From Vibrio sp. 10N (GTDB lineage: Bacteria > Pseudomonadota > Gammaproteobacteria > Enterobacterales > Vibrionaceae), in the NCBI RefSeq assembly GCF_036245475.1, contig NZ_BTPM01000001.1:1488001-1552000 (forward strand): DNA of 64,000 bases, given 5' to 3'. The position numbers and the translations under genes are program-made. Below are positions 1-9,942 of the stretch, piece after piece. The notes under the pieces were generated by a model. It searched no databases and was not told the origin of the DNA. It saw only the letters and a program-made list of their open reading frames with translations. Every line of letters starts with the position of its first letter. The stretch's first letter is position 1.

Positions 1-1
1 T

Positions 2-733
2 AAGGTCTACTACAAAGACTTAACGCGCTTGAGTAAAGCGCTGGCCGTCAGCGCGGACTTTGCGATGCTGACTCTGGGTGGTGATCTTAAGCGTAAAGAG
101 ATGATATCGGCACGATTAGGTGATGGTCTAGCGTATCTGTTCATGGCATCTGCTGCGCTGAAGAAATACGAAGATGACGGGCGCCAAGCTGCGGATCTTG
201 ATTATGTGCACTATGCAGTACAACACTGTTTCCATCATGCGGCGAAGTCACTAAATGAAGCGTACAAAAACTTCCCAGCGCGCTGGGCGGGTGTCACGCT
301 GAAAGGACTATTATTCCCGTTAGGTAATCACTTCGAAAAACCGTCTGACAACTTAACGCTGACACTGGCTAAGAGCATGATGGTTCCGGGCGCTCACCGT
401 GACCGACTGACGCATCTGTGTTACATCGGTGATCAACCGGATGATAAGGTTGGTTTGATGGAGAACGCTTTCTTGGCAATGTACGATATTCGTGACCTTG
501 AGAAGAAGCTGTTTATTGGGGTAAAAGAGGGCAAAGTAGCCAGAAAAGGTCTGTTACACGAACGCTTACAACAAGCGATTGAGGCCAATGTGTTGACCAA
601 ACAAGAAGTCGACAAGATCCTGGCGGCAGATGCACTACGTTATAAAGCGATTCAAGTAGACCACTTCAGTCATGACTTCTCTGAAGTAAGAACAGATCAA
701 GTGGATAAGCCGAAGCTTAATAGCGTTGCTTAA
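2..733 (+). CDS. fadE: Acyl-CoA dehydrogenase FadE, C-terminal part (start lies before the window)
   Basis: The frame is open to the left edge, so this is the last ~243 residues of a larger protein; the TTG at 29 is only an internal codon. The text matches the C-terminal half of the FadE long-chain acyl-CoA dehydrogenase (normally just over 800 residues) as I know it: helical segments with conserved stretches such as LGGDLKRKE, FPLGNHFEKPSDNL and PGAHRDRLT. FadE catalyses the first, FAD-dependent oxidation of acyl-CoA in beta-oxidation at the inner membrane. The flavin and acyl-binding part is outside the window, so catalytic residues cannot be inspected. A hairpin terminator follows the stop codon at once, so fadE ends its transcript here. 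No lesion is seen. Confidence 0.9.
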   Translation, partial: KVYYKDLTRLSKALAVSADFAMLTLGGDLKRKEMISARLGDGLAYLFMASAALKKYEDDGRQAADLDYVHYAVQHCFHHAAKSLNEAYKNFPARWAGVTLKGLLFPLGNHFEKPSDNLTLTLAKSMMVPGAHRDRLTHLCYIGDQPDDKVGLMENAFLAMYDIRDLEKKLFIGVKEGKVARKGLLHERLQQAIEANVLTKQEVDKILAADALRYKAIQVDHFSHDFSEVRTDQVDKPKLNSVA

Positions 734-752
734 CAAAGTCATATAATCGGAT

Positions 753-782
753 AAGCGCTCTAGACTCTAGAGCGCTTTTTTT
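753..782 (+). terminator. Rho-independent terminator of fadE
   Basis: An 11-bp perfect stem (AAGCGCTCTAG with its complement) around one or two loop bases is followed by a run of seven T, 20 bases after the fadE stop codon. Confidence 0.9.
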
Positions 783-901
783 ATGCAGGTGAAATGTGAA
801 AGTGCTCCAACCACTTAGAAAAATCAGAGAAATTGACAGAAATAGGGTGCGAACTGGGAGTGAAACTCTTATCCTACTAAGGATTTTTTGAGGAACTGAA
901 T

Positions 902-2104
902 ATGATCATCAAACCAAGAATTCGTGGATTTATTTGTACTACTACACACCCAGTTGGTTGTGAAGCTAACGTAAAAGAACAAATCGCTTACACCAAAGCT
1001 CAAGGCCCAATTGCTAACGCACCAAAGCGCGTACTAGTGGTTGGTTCTTCTAGTGGTTACGGCCTTTCTTCTCGTATCGCTGCGGCGTTCGGTGGTGGTG
1101 CAGCTACAATCGGCGTATTTTTCGAGAAACCAGGGACAGAAAGAAAGCCAGGTACAGCGGGTTTCTACAACTCAGCTGCTTTCGACAAGCTTGCTAAAGA
1201 AGAAGGCTTGTACTCTAAGAGCGTTAACGGCGATGCTTTCTCTCACGAAGCGAAGCAGAAAGTTATCGACCTAATCAAAGAAGATCTAGGCCAAATCGAT
1301 ATGGTGGTTTACTCACTGGCATCTCCAGTACGTAAGCTTCCAGAAACTGGTGAACTTGTACGTTCTTCTCTGAAACCAATCGGTGAAACGTACACATCGA
1401 CAGCGGTAGACACAAACTCTGACAAGATCATTGAAGCAAGCGTTGAGCCAGCAACAGAGCAAGAAATTGCTGATACCGTTACTGTTATGGGCGGTGAAGA
1501 CTGGGAACTTTGGATCAATGCGCTATCTGAAGCTGGTGTTCTTGCTGAAGGCTGTAAGACAGTGGCTTACTCGTACATCGGTACTGAGCTAACTTGGCCA
1601 ATCTACTGGGAAGGTGCGCTAGGTAAAGCGAAGATGGATCTAGACCGCGCAGCGACAGAGCTAAACGCAAAACTGTCTCAAACGGGCGGTAGTGCAAACG
1701 TTGCAGTACTAAAGTCTGTTGTGACTCAAGCGAGCTCAGCAATTCCAGTTATGCCACTGTACATTGCTATGGTATTTAAGAAGATGCGTGAAGAAGGCAT
1801 TCATGAAGGCTGTATGGAGCAGATCTTCCGTATGTTCTCTCAGCGTCTATACAAAGCAGATGGCAGCGCAGCTGAAGTTGACGACAAGAACCGTCTACGT
1901 TTGGATGACTGGGAACTTCGTGATGACATCCAGAAGCACTGTGCTGAGCTATGGCCACAAATCACGACCGAGAACCTGAAAGAGCTAACGGATTACGTTG
2001 AGTACAAAGAAGAGTTCTTGAAGCTATTCGGCTTTGGTGTTGAAGGCGTTGACTACGAAGCCGACGTTTCACCACTCGTAGAGTTTGACGTTATCGACCT
2101 ATAA
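902..2104 (+). CDS. fabV: Trans-2-enoyl-ACP/CoA reductase FabV
   Basis: This 400-residue protein is the NADH-dependent enoyl-ACP reductase FabV, which performs the last step of each fatty-acid elongation cycle in the cytoplasm. It is an enlarged short-chain dehydrogenase. It starts with the family opening [12 protein letters not shown], has the nucleotide-binding glycine motif GSSSGYG at 48-54, and carries the FabV active-site pair Tyr235 and Lys244 with the Tyr-x8-Lys spacing. Length equals the usual 400. FabV isozymes are known to be insensitive to triclosan; that property is inferred from the family. The gene stands alone after the fadE terminator, with a GAGG ribosome-binding site about ten bases before the ATG and its own terminator. 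Confidence 0.97.
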   Translation: MIIKPRIRGFICTTTHPVGCEANVKEQIAYTKAQGPIANAPKRVLVVGSSSGYGLSSRIAAAFGGGAATIGVFFEKPGTERKPGTAGFYNSAAFDKLAKEEGLYSKSVNGDAFSHEAKQKVIDLIKEDLGQIDMVVYSLASPVRKLPETGELVRSSLKPIGETYTSTAVDTNSDKIIEASVEPATEQEIADTVTVMGGEDWELWINALSEAGVLAEGCKTVAYSYIGTELTWPIYWEGALGKAKMDLDRAATELNAKLSQTGGSANVAVLKSVVTQASSAIPVMPLYIAMVFKKMREEGIHEGCMEQIFRMFSQRLYKADGSAAEVDDKNRLRLDDWELRDDIQKHCAELWPQITTENLKELTDYVEYKEEFLKLFGFGVEGVDYEADVSPLVEFDVIDL

Positions 2105-2130
2105 TCGAAAGCGGTTGAATTGAAATGAAT

Positions 2131-2153
2131 AAGGGGCGCATGATGCGCCCCTT
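2131..2153. terminator. Hairpin terminator between convergent fabV and ybjL-like gene
   Basis: A ten-base perfect stem (AAGGGGCGCA) with a three-base loop and short T-rich tails on both strands lies between the two convergent stop codons. It can serve fabV on the plus strand and probably the transporter on the minus strand. Confidence 0.8.
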
Positions 2154-2219
2154 TATTGTACCAAGTGAACAGTAATATCTAGTGAACTGTTTTCTCGATT
2201 GAACCTGATGCAGTGAAGA

Positions 2220-3902
2220 TCAGGAGAGAATGATCAGGATAGTACCTGCTAGAGTCATTAATATGTTGGCTATTGCATAAGTGCCAGCATAACCCAAAGC
2301 AGGAATGGTCGAGCGAGCGTGCTCGTTGACCACATCCATCGCTGGCGCGCACGTTCTCGCACCTACAATGGCACCAATAAGTAGTGCGCGATTCATCTTC
2401 AGCACATAGTTACCGACCAAATAAGCCAACACAACTGGCAGCACACTGACTAAGAATGCGATCAGAATAACCTGAGGGCCCACTTGTGTTAGGTGTTCAA
2501 ACATTTTGCCACCGGCACTCAATCCGATACCCACCATAAAGAACATCAGACCAAGGTCTTTCACCATGTTGAGCGCCCCTTGTGGCACGTAGCCGAAAGT
2601 AGGGTGGTTGGCACGCAAAAAGCCTAGAGTAATACCGGACAGGAGTAGCCCGACAGCATTACCTAAACCGAACGATACTTGTCCAAAACTCATGGTGATG
2701 AGGCCAAACATAATGCCGAGAATGAAGAAGCTACAAAACGCCAATAAATCAGCCATTTGACTGTGGATCGAGATAAAACCAATTTTCTCTGCCAAACCAT
2801 GCACACGGCTCTTTTCACCACTGACCTGAAGGATATCCCCTTTAGCCAGTACGATGTTGGCGTCCATCGGCATCTCAATCTGAGCGCGAACTACGCGGTT
2901 TAAGAAACAGCCATATTCCGACAAATTCAGGCTAGAGAGACTCTTACCGGCAATGTTGTCACTTTTTACTACGATCTCTTCTTCAACAATACGTAGGTCA
3001 AGTAAGTTGCGGTCGAATACTTCTTTGCCATTACGAAAGCTTGGATCCAAACGTGCGTGACTGTCAGGGAAGCCGACCAATGCAATTTCATCACCTTCTT
3101 GCAAGATAGCGTCGCCATCTGGGTGGGCGAGGATGCCGTTGCGTCGAATACGTTCAATGTAGCAACCAGTTTGACGATAGATGCCTAGCTCACGAAGGTT
3201 TTTACCATCGGTCCAATCAATCAGCTCCTGACCAACACGGTATGCACGAATGATAGGTAGATACACCTTACGTTGCCCACTGCCGCCAAGACCACGCTCT
3301 TGCGCAATCTGTTGTGCTGAGTCATGAAGATTTTGCTTTTGAAGTTTTGGTAGCAGCTTCGCCAGCATGATCATGCTGATAAGACCAATCAAATAGGCCA
3401 TCGCATAACCGACCGACAGGTTTTCAATCACTAGGTTGAAATCCATACCGCGTGGAATGGTGGCTAACCCGGAATTAAGCGCGTCTTGAGCACCTACCAA
3501 CACAGGTGTTGCGGTTAATGCACCTGCCATCACACCTGCCGATAAACCGTAATCTAATCCCAGATAGTGGCTCGCGAAGTAGGTCACGGTGAGAGCGGTA
3601 ACCAGCACCGTCAAGCTTAGGATCAGGTAGTGTTTGCCATCTCTGAAGAAGATACCAAAGAAGTTGGGACCAGCTTCAATGCCTACACAGTAAATGAACA
3701 GCATAAACCCTATCGTCAGCGCTTCAGCATTAAAACTGAATCCGAGGTGTCCCATAATAAGGGAAGTGATAAGTACTCCGATGGAGTTGCCAAGTTGCAG
3801 GTTACCAAAGCGGATTTTGCCAAAGGCTAAGCCAATCGCAAGAACGACGAAAATAAGAAGGATCGGGTTTTGGTCAAGTAAGTTGACGACGTCAATGTTC
3901 AC
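2220..3902 (-). CDS. ybjL: YbjL-type putative transporter (AspT/YidE family)
   Basis: The 560-residue protein follows the plan of the YbjL/YidE/AspT exchangers: an N-terminal block of membrane helices (about 1-185, with the family segment FCVG/EAGPNFF near 70), two central cytoplasmic TrkA-C-like regulatory domains (about 205-370), and a second block of helices to the end that repeats the first. Its length and start match E. coli YbjL (about 561 residues), whose substrate I do not know. Translation begins at a GTG giving MNIDVVNLL, which aligns with the E. coli start. The gene lies next to grxA on the same strand, as in E. coli where ybjL and grxA are near neighbours. Transport is inferred from the family. 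Confidence 0.9.
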   Translation of the reverse strand: MNIDVVNLLDQNPILLIFVVLAIGLAFGKIRFGNLQLGNSIGVLITSLIMGHLGFSFNAEALTIGFMLFIYCVGIEAGPNFFGIFFRDGKHYLILSLTVLVTALTVTYFASHYLGLDYGLSAGVMAGALTATPVLVGAQDALNSGLATIPRGMDFNLVIENLSVGYAMAYLIGLISMIMLAKLLPKLQKQNLHDSAQQIAQERGLGGSGQRKVYLPIIRAYRVGQELIDWTDGKNLRELGIYRQTGCYIERIRRNGILAHPDGDAILQEGDEIALVGFPDSHARLDPSFRNGKEVFDRNLLDLRIVEEEIVVKSDNIAGKSLSSLNLSEYGCFLNRVVRAQIEMPMDANIVLAKGDILQVSGEKSRVHGLAEKIGFISIHSQMADLLAFCSFFILGIMFGLITMSFGQVSFGLGNAVGLLLSGITLGFLRANHPTFGYVPQGALNMVKDLGLMFFMVGIGLSAGGKMFEHLTQVGPQVILIAFLVSVLPVVLAYLVGNYVLKMNRALLIGAIVGARTCAPAMDVVNEHARSTIPALGYAGTYAIANILMTLAGTILIILS

Positions 3903-4090
3903 TAGTACGACTCAAACAGACAGTGATAAAGAATGATTAAAGTGTGGCGATTGTAGCGGAAATTTTCAAAAAGATAAGTGAAATTTTTTCGCTTTTGACA
4001 TTAGTTCAATTGTGGGGATTAAGCAGATAGAAATCATAATGTTACCCAATTGGTTGTGTTTGATTTATACCAAAGGTGTTCCGAGTCGCA

Positions 4091-4122
4091 AAAAAATAAA
4101 GCCAGCGAAAGACGCTGGCTTT
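4091..4122 (-). terminator. Rho-independent terminator of grxA
   Basis: Read on the minus strand, a ten-base stem AAAGCCAGCG with a five-base loop is followed by TTTATTTTTTT, 47 bases after the grxA stop. Confidence 0.9.
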
Positions 4123-4168
4123 GAAGACGGTTTCGTCAACTATACTTGAGTTGACTGCAAAGGACATA

Positions 4169-4432
4169 TTAGTCGAATAGACCCAAGTTTTCTTTTGCGT
4201 AAGCTTCAAACTCTGTGCAACCACCGATGTGGTCTTGGTCGATGAAAATCTGTGGCACAGTTTCTACTGGCTTACCAACGGTTTTTTCTAGGTCTGCTTT
4301 CGTGATGCCTTCTGCATGAATATCAACGTAACGATAGTTAAAGTCGTCGCGTTTAGCTTTTAGCGTTTCAGCATGCTCTTTAGCACGAACACAGTAAGGA
4401 CAACCAGGGCGACCAAAAATAACAACGAACAT
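4169..4432 (-). CDS. grxA: Glutaredoxin 1 (GrxA)
   Basis: This 87-residue thioredoxin-fold protein has the dithiol active site Cys11-Pro-Tyr-Cys14 right after the first strand, the cis-proline segment TVPQIF and the glutathione-binding GGCTEFEAY motif near the C-terminus. Glutaredoxin 1 reduces ribonucleotide reductase and protein mixed disulfides at the expense of glutathione in the cytoplasm. Length matches the E. coli protein (85). A clear AAGGAG site precedes the ATG by seven bases. In enterics grxA is under OxyR; I could not identify an OxyR site by eye in the upstream region. It is a single-gene transcript with its own terminator. Confidence 0.96.
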   Translation of the reverse strand: MFVVIFGRPGCPYCVRAKEHAETLKAKRDDFNYRYVDIHAEGITKADLEKTVGKPVETVPQIFIDQDHIGGCTEFEAYAKENLGLFD

Positions 4433-4838
4433 TCAATTTCTCCTTGAAGACTAAACTTTTTCTCTGAACCAGCAGTACCAAGACGTGGGGCTCATCATTT
4501 TGTTGAAAACCACTATGCCTCAAGATGAGAAGGAAATAAAGCGTCATTTGTCTCTTGATGCAATAGGTAAAACCTATCAGCGCAGAAGTTGTGCAAATCG
4601 CCGGGAAGTGGAATGAAAACAGTTGTGACGCTGTGCAAAAGTTGAGTATTTAATCGGGTGACATGCGCTAATTGCTTGGCATAAATCAAAAACAGTCACC
4701 AATGAACATAGCATGCTGAAGGTAGCTTTGTATGTTTGCTCTACCGAAAAGACTCACTAAAGGTTTGTTTTTCGTATTGCTGGCGGTATAGGCAATGATT
4801 CGATTAGTGAGTTGACGGTATACCTATAGGAATCCGGT
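4433..4838. other. Divergent promoter region between grxA and the alcohol dehydrogenase
   Basis: The 406 bases hold no credible ORF. On the plus-strand side there is an inverted repeat, ACTCACTAA at 4752-4760 and TTAGTGAGT at 4804-4812, 26 bases before the dehydrogenase start, with the motif GGTATA repeated nearby (4785 and 4817). It could be a regulator site or a leader hairpin; I cannot name a regulator. A usable ribosome-binding site (ATAGGAATCCGGT) precedes the ATG at 4839. Confidence 0.4.
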
Positions 4839-6068
4839 ATGTTTCAATTTATGACTTCGAGTCGCATTATCTTTGGTGAGGGGGCGTTGCAGTCCTCTTT
4901 GTCTATTATCAATCAGTTCGGTTACAGCGTCCTTCTTGTGACGGGGCAAGACCGGCAACGCGCCGAGCCTGTCATTCACTATCTTCATAACCAAAACATG
5001 CGTTATCAGCATGTCGCTATTCGTGGTGAACCTAATATTACCATGGTTGAAGAGACGGCAATCATGGGGCGTCGTTTTAAGCCGGACATGGTTGTCGCGA
5101 TTGGGGGAGGGAGCGTGCTAGATATGGGCAAAGCGCTCGCCGCGATCATTCCCAACCAAGGCGATGTCTACGACTACGTGGAGGTCGTAGGGCGCAATGT
5201 TCCGTTAAAAACTAAGCCTATCCCTATGATTGCCATTCCAACCACGGCCAGTACGGGTGCAGAAGTTACCAAAAACGCAGTGCTTAAGTCAGGACAAGAC
5301 AAAGTCAAAGTGAGTCTAAGAAGTCCGGAGATGTTGCCAGATGTGGCTATCGTTGATCCTGTGCTGACGTACGGAACGGATGTGTACACCTCTGGACGCG
5401 GGGCGATGGATGCCTTTACTCATTTAATGGAAGCGTACGTATGCGGCGAGCCTAACCCACTGACGGATATGGTCTGTGAGGAAGGGCTGCGAAGGTTAAG
5501 TTACTCGATTATTCCCGGATGTAAGCAAGATAACCCCAAATCACGTGCCGACCTCTCTTTTGCGGCGATGCTGGGAGGCATGGCTATCACTAACGCGAAA
5601 CTGGGAGCGGCACACGGTTTGGCATCGGCGCTAGGCGGCAAGATTTCGGCTCCGCATAGTGTGATTACGGCGCGTCTCGCGCCTCATGTCATGATGGAAA
5701 ACATAAAAGCTGCCAAGCGAGCCGGGCGCAGTGATGTGCTCAATCGATATCGAACCATGGCGCAGCTACTGACGGGGCGAAATGATGCGAGTATCGAGGA
5801 TGGCATTCAGTGGGTTAATATGATTTTAGAGCGTTTATCGTTACCGCAGCTATCTGACTTTGGGGTTTGTGGAACGTCCTTTGAAGAAGTCGCCGCGGAT
5901 GCGATGAAATCTGTTGCCATCAAGGGTAACCCGATACCACTGACCGAAGATAGGCTGATTTATATTCTAAATCAGGTCTGTCAATGTCAGTGTGATGGCA
6001 GTACGACGGTTGAAGAGGAGAAAACCAATGTTGAGATTCGGAATAACCCAATGGAGACAGAGTCGTGA
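4839..6068 (+). CDS. Iron-containing (group III) alcohol dehydrogenase
   Basis: A 409-residue member of the FucO/AdhB/YqhD-like iron-dependent alcohol dehydrogenases. It has the NAD(P) loop GGGS at 89-92 and all four metal ligands with family spacing: Asp191 and His195 (DAFTH), then His259 and His273 fourteen residues apart. The enzyme should interconvert an alcohol and an aldehyde or ketone in the cytoplasm; the actual substrate cannot be told. The C-terminal 25 residues after VCQCQCDG are acidic and look like an unstructured extension beyond the usual ~385 residues. The gene is monocistronic, facing hexR across a shared terminator. A two-repeat palindromic region precedes it, so regulated expression is likely but unproven. 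Confidence 0.88.
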   Translation: MFQFMTSSRIIFGEGALQSSLSIINQFGYSVLLVTGQDRQRAEPVIHYLHNQNMRYQHVAIRGEPNITMVEETAIMGRRFKPDMVVAIGGGSVLDMGKALAAIIPNQGDVYDYVEVVGRNVPLKTKPIPMIAIPTTASTGAEVTKNAVLKSGQDKVKVSLRSPEMLPDVAIVDPVLTYGTDVYTSGRGAMDAFTHLMEAYVCGEPNPLTDMVCEEGLRRLSYSIIPGCKQDNPKSRADLSFAAMLGGMAITNAKLGAAHGLASALGGKISAPHSVITARLAPHVMMENIKAAKRAGRSDVLNRYRTMAQLLTGRNDASIEDGIQWVNMILERLSLPQLSDFGVCGTSFEEVAADAMKSVAIKGNPIPLTEDRLIYILNQVCQCQCDGSTTVEEEKTNVEIRNNPMETES

Positions 6069-6113
6069 GGCTGATGGGTTGGTTCCAATAAGATACAGGT
6101 CTTTATAAACAGA

Positions 6114-6141
6114 AAAAGGGAGGTCAATTGACCTCCCTTTT
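6114..6141. terminator. Bidirectional terminator between the alcohol dehydrogenase and hexR
   Basis: A perfect palindrome with a 14-base half (AAAAGGGAGGTCAA) lies between two convergent stop codons, with A-rich and T-rich flanks suited to both strands. Confidence 0.88.
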
Positions 6142-6185
6142 GTTGAGTGATTGACGGGGGGAATATCTATCCACCGCATTCAGTA

Positions 6186-7040
6186 TTAGTAGTTTGGCAC
6201 TTTGTTGTAGCGAGAGTCCTTAAGCGCTTCTTTAACGCGCTTGAGGTTATCTCTAAATCCACTACCACGGCGCAAGGTAAAGCCAGTGGCTAGTACATCG
6301 ATAATCGTCATTTGCACTACACGGCTTGCCATTGGCATGTAAACGTCAGTATCTTCAGGGACATCGACGGTAATGGACAGCGAGCTCGCTTTATCCAGCG
6401 GTGAGTCTTTTGCTGTAATCGCAATCACGGTCGCGCCGTTTTCACGGGCTAGGTGCGCCACTTCTACTTGGCTTTTAGTTCGGCCAGTATGTGAGATAAG
6501 GACGATAACATCGTTATCTGAACAGTTGATGCAGCTCATTCGTTGCATAACCACATCCTCGTAGCACGAGATTGGGATATTGAAGCGAATGAATTTATTC
6601 TGAGCATCGCGAGCTACAGATGAAGAGGCACCCAAACCGAAGAATGAAATACGTTTTGCTTGAGTAAGCAAGTCAACCGCACGATTGATCTGCATAGAAT
6701 CTAAGCTGTTTTTCGCAACATCAAGGCACGCCATTGTTGATTCGAAAATCTTATGGGTGTAGGCATCCGGGCCATCGTCTTCTTCAACGTTACGGTTTAC
6801 GTAAGGTGTGCCGTTGGCAAGACTTTGTGCTAAATGCAGTTTAAAGTCAGGGAAGCCTTTAGTGTCGAGTCGGCGGCAAAAGCGGTTTACCGTCGGTTCG
6901 CTCACATCTGCCATTTTGGCAAGCGTAGCAATGCTGGAATGAATGGCGGTTTGGGGAGACGCCATAATAACTTCAGCTACCTTACGTTCAGATTTGCTGA
7001 AGTTTTCTAGATTTTTTTGGACTTTCTCTAATGTATTCAT
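6186..7040 (-). CDS. hexR: HexR, RpiR-family regulator of central carbon metabolism
   Basis: An RpiR/MurR-family transcription factor with an N-terminal helix-turn-helix domain (about 1-77; SEPTVNRFCRRL is the recognition helix region) and a C-terminal SIS phosphosugar-binding domain (about 120-260; ISHTGRTK is the sugar-phosphate loop). Long identical stretches to E. coli HexR, such as FPDFKLHLAQSLANGTPYVN, make the identity firm. HexR senses 2-keto-3-deoxy-6-phosphogluconate and controls Entner-Doudoroff, glycolytic and gluconeogenic genes. I place the start at the ATG at 7040, which aligns with the E. coli N-terminus; a GTG three codons upstream (7049) would add MNT. Neither has a good ribosome-binding site. 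It is transcribed alone. Confidence 0.95.
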   Translation of the reverse strand: MNTLEKVQKNLENFSKSERKVAEVIMASPQTAIHSSIATLAKMADVSEPTVNRFCRRLDTKGFPDFKLHLAQSLANGTPYVNRNVEEDDGPDAYTHKIFESTMACLDVAKNSLDSMQINRAVDLLTQAKRISFFGLGASSSVARDAQNKFIRFNIPISCYEDVVMQRMSCINCSDNDVIVLISHTGRTKSQVEVAHLARENGATVIAITAKDSPLDKASSLSITVDVPEDTDVYMPMASRVVQMTIIDVLATGFTLRRGSGFRDNLKRVKEALKDSRYNKVPNY

Positions 7041-7414
7041 AGTGTTCACAGGGTAAAGAGAACAACTTGCTGGCGCTGATTATCCGGGTACTTGAATCGT
7101 TCATTTGTTGCAATGAATCGAAATAAAAGGCCAAGAAACCGGGATGTCGAGTTTTTATAATAGGTCGATCAACGCCAACTCCATAGCCTCAGTATAAACG
7201 AAGCACTGGGTTAGCTGTAACAAAAGCTCACATGAAATCTTTAGAATATGACAGGCATCAAACAAAAAACTGGAAGAAAAAAACAATTGACCGAAAAATG
7301 GTCACTGTTTGCCAGTTTCTAGCGCAATTTTACCGTATCACTCCCACAAAACAGAAAGAAAGTTTCATAAGTGCGAGAGTGAGATAGATTTCATATGCGT
7401 GAGCATGCGTTACC
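7041..7414. other. Region upstream of hexR
   Basis: The 374 bases between panP and hexR (both minus strand) contain no credible gene. An imperfect inverted repeat, TTCATT at 7100-7105 and AATGAA at 7112-7117 with matching flanks, sits about 60 bases upstream of the hexR start and may be a leader hairpin or operator. No terminator for the preceding region and no clear HexR self-operator were recognised. Confidence 0.35.
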
Positions 7415-9058
7415 TTAGTTGCAAATTTGCTCCGCTAAGGTGTTAAGGGCTGACATTAAGGCTGATGCAGATTGTGCGATTTGTCGCTGCTCGTCAAGTA
7501 TGTTACCCAGTACTTCCGTTGATGTGAGAGGGTTAGCCAGTACAACTCGGAAAACAATGGTATCACGTTCAGACCAACGAATAGGGTTCAGTTGGGTACG
7601 TGAGACAAACGACAAGCCAGTTTCACGTTGCCTTTTCTGAACAAACTTGGTGAGCTGGTTTAGGAGATCATGCAGCTCATCTTTTTGGCTTTCTGAAGCG
7701 ATCGCCAAGGCTTGTTTGACATTGTCAGGAACGTAGCGGTAGGTAAGTAAGCATAATTCCGGTTTACTGACCAACTCAAAATCGCTTTGCTTGTCGATGA
7801 GGTCAGCGAAATAGCGTGCTTTTTCAATGCTCTGGTTTATAAGCAGTTCATAACCCGGTCTGCTGATAATGTGCATGGCAGCATATACCAACATCGCCAT
7901 TCCAGAGCGGGAGCCCTCAAGCGTGTGTCGTCCTAGATCTTTCGACCCCTTACGTAAGATATATTGAGCATGATGTTGAATGCTCTTCATTGCTTGCGGA
8001 TCTTTGAACAGCACCATACCAGCACCCATAGGGATATAGAGCTGCTTGTGTGCATCTATAGTCACTGAGTCCGCCAGTTCAATTCCGTCGAGGATAGAGC
8101 GGTATTTGTCTGACATGAGGGTTGCGCCACCCCATGCTGCATCAACGTGGAAATGACACGACTCTTGTGCGCAAATGTCCGCAATCTCACGCAGTGGATC
8201 GACGTTGCCTGTTTCCGTCGTACCCGCAACACCGATAACGGCAAACGGATGGATCTTTTGCTGTTTGAGTTCGACGAACTTTTGTTTGAGATCGACAGGG
8301 CAAATGCGGTTGTATTCATCAGTTTTGACCGCCACCAAACCTTGTTGCCCGATGCCGAGTAGGTCAGCGGCTTTCTTAAGCGAATAGTGACCACGCTCAG
8401 AGACCAAGATAGCTAGTCCTTCATAGCCATAATGCTTCATGGCTTTAAACAGACCCTGTTTTTCAACACCTTGGAACTCACCCTCTGCTTTTAATGCGCG
8501 GTTGCGTGCAACCCAAAGCGCGGTGATGTTAGCAATGGTACCGCCCGAGCAAAATGCACCTAGGGAATGTTCTGAGCTATGCATCCACGTATTGTAGAAT
8601 GGCTCCGACTCGGAATAGATCAGCTTATGAAGCATGCCGAGGACTTGACGTTCAAGTGGAGTGAATGCTTTCGATGTCTCAATTTTCACCAAGTTCTGGT
8701 TTAGCGCGATCATGATTTTTGATAGTGGCATCAAAAAGTAGGGCAGCGCAGAGGTCATATGACCGATGAAGCTTGGAGAAGAGGTATGTACTGAATGCGA
8801 AACCAGGGTATCTAATAGATGTTCAGTATGTGCAGACACGAACTCTGGCTGTTCGGGAATGGTGGCACTAGAGAAGTCTTTTTCTATTTCGTGAAGGGGT
8901 TTTTCTTCAGCAACAATATGCTCTCGCAAAAACTGGTTCAAGTTTTTGGATAAACTGTCTTCAATTTGGGTCAGCGTAGAGTCAGGTCCTTCTGGGATAG
9001 TGAATATTCGAAGGAGGCTCTCAAAGCTGACATCAGCAATTTTTTGCTCAGATACCAT
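7415..9058 (-). CDS. panP: PLP-dependent aspartate 1-decarboxylase PanP
   Basis: A 547-residue group II PLP decarboxylase with the PLP-binding segment HVDAAWGG at 304-311, the Schiff-base lysine Lys338 in the motif DAHK, and SGGTIAN at 171-177 for the cofactor phosphate. It resembles glutamate decarboxylases but fits the Vibrio family shown to replace PanD: it decarboxylates aspartate to beta-alanine for pantothenate and CoA synthesis. The length of 547 and the start MVSEQKIADVSFESLLRIF match what I remember of that family. Older annotations call it glutamate decarboxylase. It is transcribed alone; no hairpin terminator was found after the stop codon. Confidence 0.85.
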   Translation of the reverse strand: MVSEQKIADVSFESLLRIFTIPEGPDSTLTQIEDSLSKNLNQFLREHIVAEEKPLHEIEKDFSSATIPEQPEFVSAHTEHLLDTLVSHSVHTSSPSFIGHMTSALPYFLMPLSKIMIALNQNLVKIETSKAFTPLERQVLGMLHKLIYSESEPFYNTWMHSSEHSLGAFCSGGTIANITALWVARNRALKAEGEFQGVEKQGLFKAMKHYGYEGLAILVSERGHYSLKKAADLLGIGQQGLVAVKTDEYNRICPVDLKQKFVELKQQKIHPFAVIGVAGTTETGNVDPLREIADICAQESCHFHVDAAWGGATLMSDKYRSILDGIELADSVTIDAHKQLYIPMGAGMVLFKDPQAMKSIQHHAQYILRKGSKDLGRHTLEGSRSGMAMLVYAAMHIISRPGYELLINQSIEKARYFADLIDKQSDFELVSKPELCLLTYRYVPDNVKQALAIASESQKDELHDLLNQLTKFVQKRQRETGLSFVSRTQLNPIRWSERDTIVFRVVLANPLTSTEVLGNILDEQRQIAQSASALMSALNTLAEQICN

Positions 9059-9198
9059 ATCGTTATCTACTATTATTCCGTTACTGCAAGCGGCACAATC
9101 TAAACCAAATGGGCGAAAATGTCTTGCAAAAAAGTGGCACAGTCCCGATTTTTTGCCGCGCCAAAAGGCATTATTACGCTAATTGGTTACTTAGAATG

Positions 9199-9228
9199 CA
9201 AAAAGCTGACATAACAGCCAGCTTTTTG
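9199..9228 (-). terminator. Terminator of the periplasmic protein gene
   Basis: On the minus strand a nine-base stem AAAAAGCTG with a ten-base loop ends in a T run, 72 bases beyond the stop codon of the gene at 9300. Confidence 0.7.
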
Positions 9229-9299
9229 TGTATCGGCATACGCTACCTAAATTATAGATAAAGTTAACAGGCCGCGTTATGACTGTTGAGTGCAAAGCA

Positions 9300-9815
9300 C
9301 TATTGGCAGTCGATGCCTTCTACTTTTTGAATCGATTGGTTATAGCGATTTAAAGCCGTTTCGATTTTTTTGGGATGGCTGAGTAGGTCAGCAAACGCAC
9401 TGCGTAGCTCGTAGTTTTGTGGGTGTGGTGCCGCTTGTCTATCAGCGAAGCTCTTAGCCGCCATTTGACCCAATTTATCATCGCGCTGTGAAAGAGCTTT
9501 GACATCCTGTTGCTCGAGTTGCAGCCAAGTTTCTACGGATTGTTCTGTGGCTACTTTTGCCGGTTCATTACTCAGGTAGTAGTGCACGGCTTCTCGATTG
9601 AGTTCAAAGTGGTGCTTGCGACCCTCTAAAAACCATTGGCTGACTTCATCAAGATCTGGATATTCGTTAGTGGTCATTTGTGCCAAGTCTTGATACCACT
9701 GGATTGACGCGTCGATGTACGCATCGTATTTAGTGGCTTGGCATTGTGTTACATCGGCAGACATTGCGCCAAATGAGGTGCCAATCAGTGCGGCAGCAGT
9801 GAGCCAGTTTTTCAT
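9300..9815 (-). CDS. Exported hypothetical protein, 171 residues
   Basis: I do not recognise this family. The N-terminus is a clear Sec signal peptide (MKNWLTAAALIGTSFGAMSA, cleavage after Ala20), so the product should be periplasmic. The mature part is mostly helical and hydrophilic with one Cys near its start (TQCQ) and one near the end (GIDCQ), suggesting a disulfide that ties the two ends together. A strong AAGGAAATAATA site precedes the ATG. It lies downstream of lysO on the same strand with a 127-base gap, and may be cotranscribed with it or separate. Confidence 0.75.
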   Translation of the reverse strand: MKNWLTAAALIGTSFGAMSADVTQCQATKYDAYIDASIQWYQDLAQMTTNEYPDLDEVSQWFLEGRKHHFELNREAVHYYLSNEPAKVATEQSVETWLQLEQQDVKALSQRDDKLGQMAAKSFADRQAAPHPQNYELRSAFADLLSHPKKIETALNRYNQSIQKVEGIDCQ

Positions 9816-9942
9816 TATTATTTCCTTTGGTGGGCTAACGAGAGTTGGTTCTTATAATTGTACCCAAGCCACTCACATGTTGCGGCGACTTGGGCTATAT
9901 TCGCAAGCAAGAATACAGCAATAGACAGCGTTTTCCTGAGAT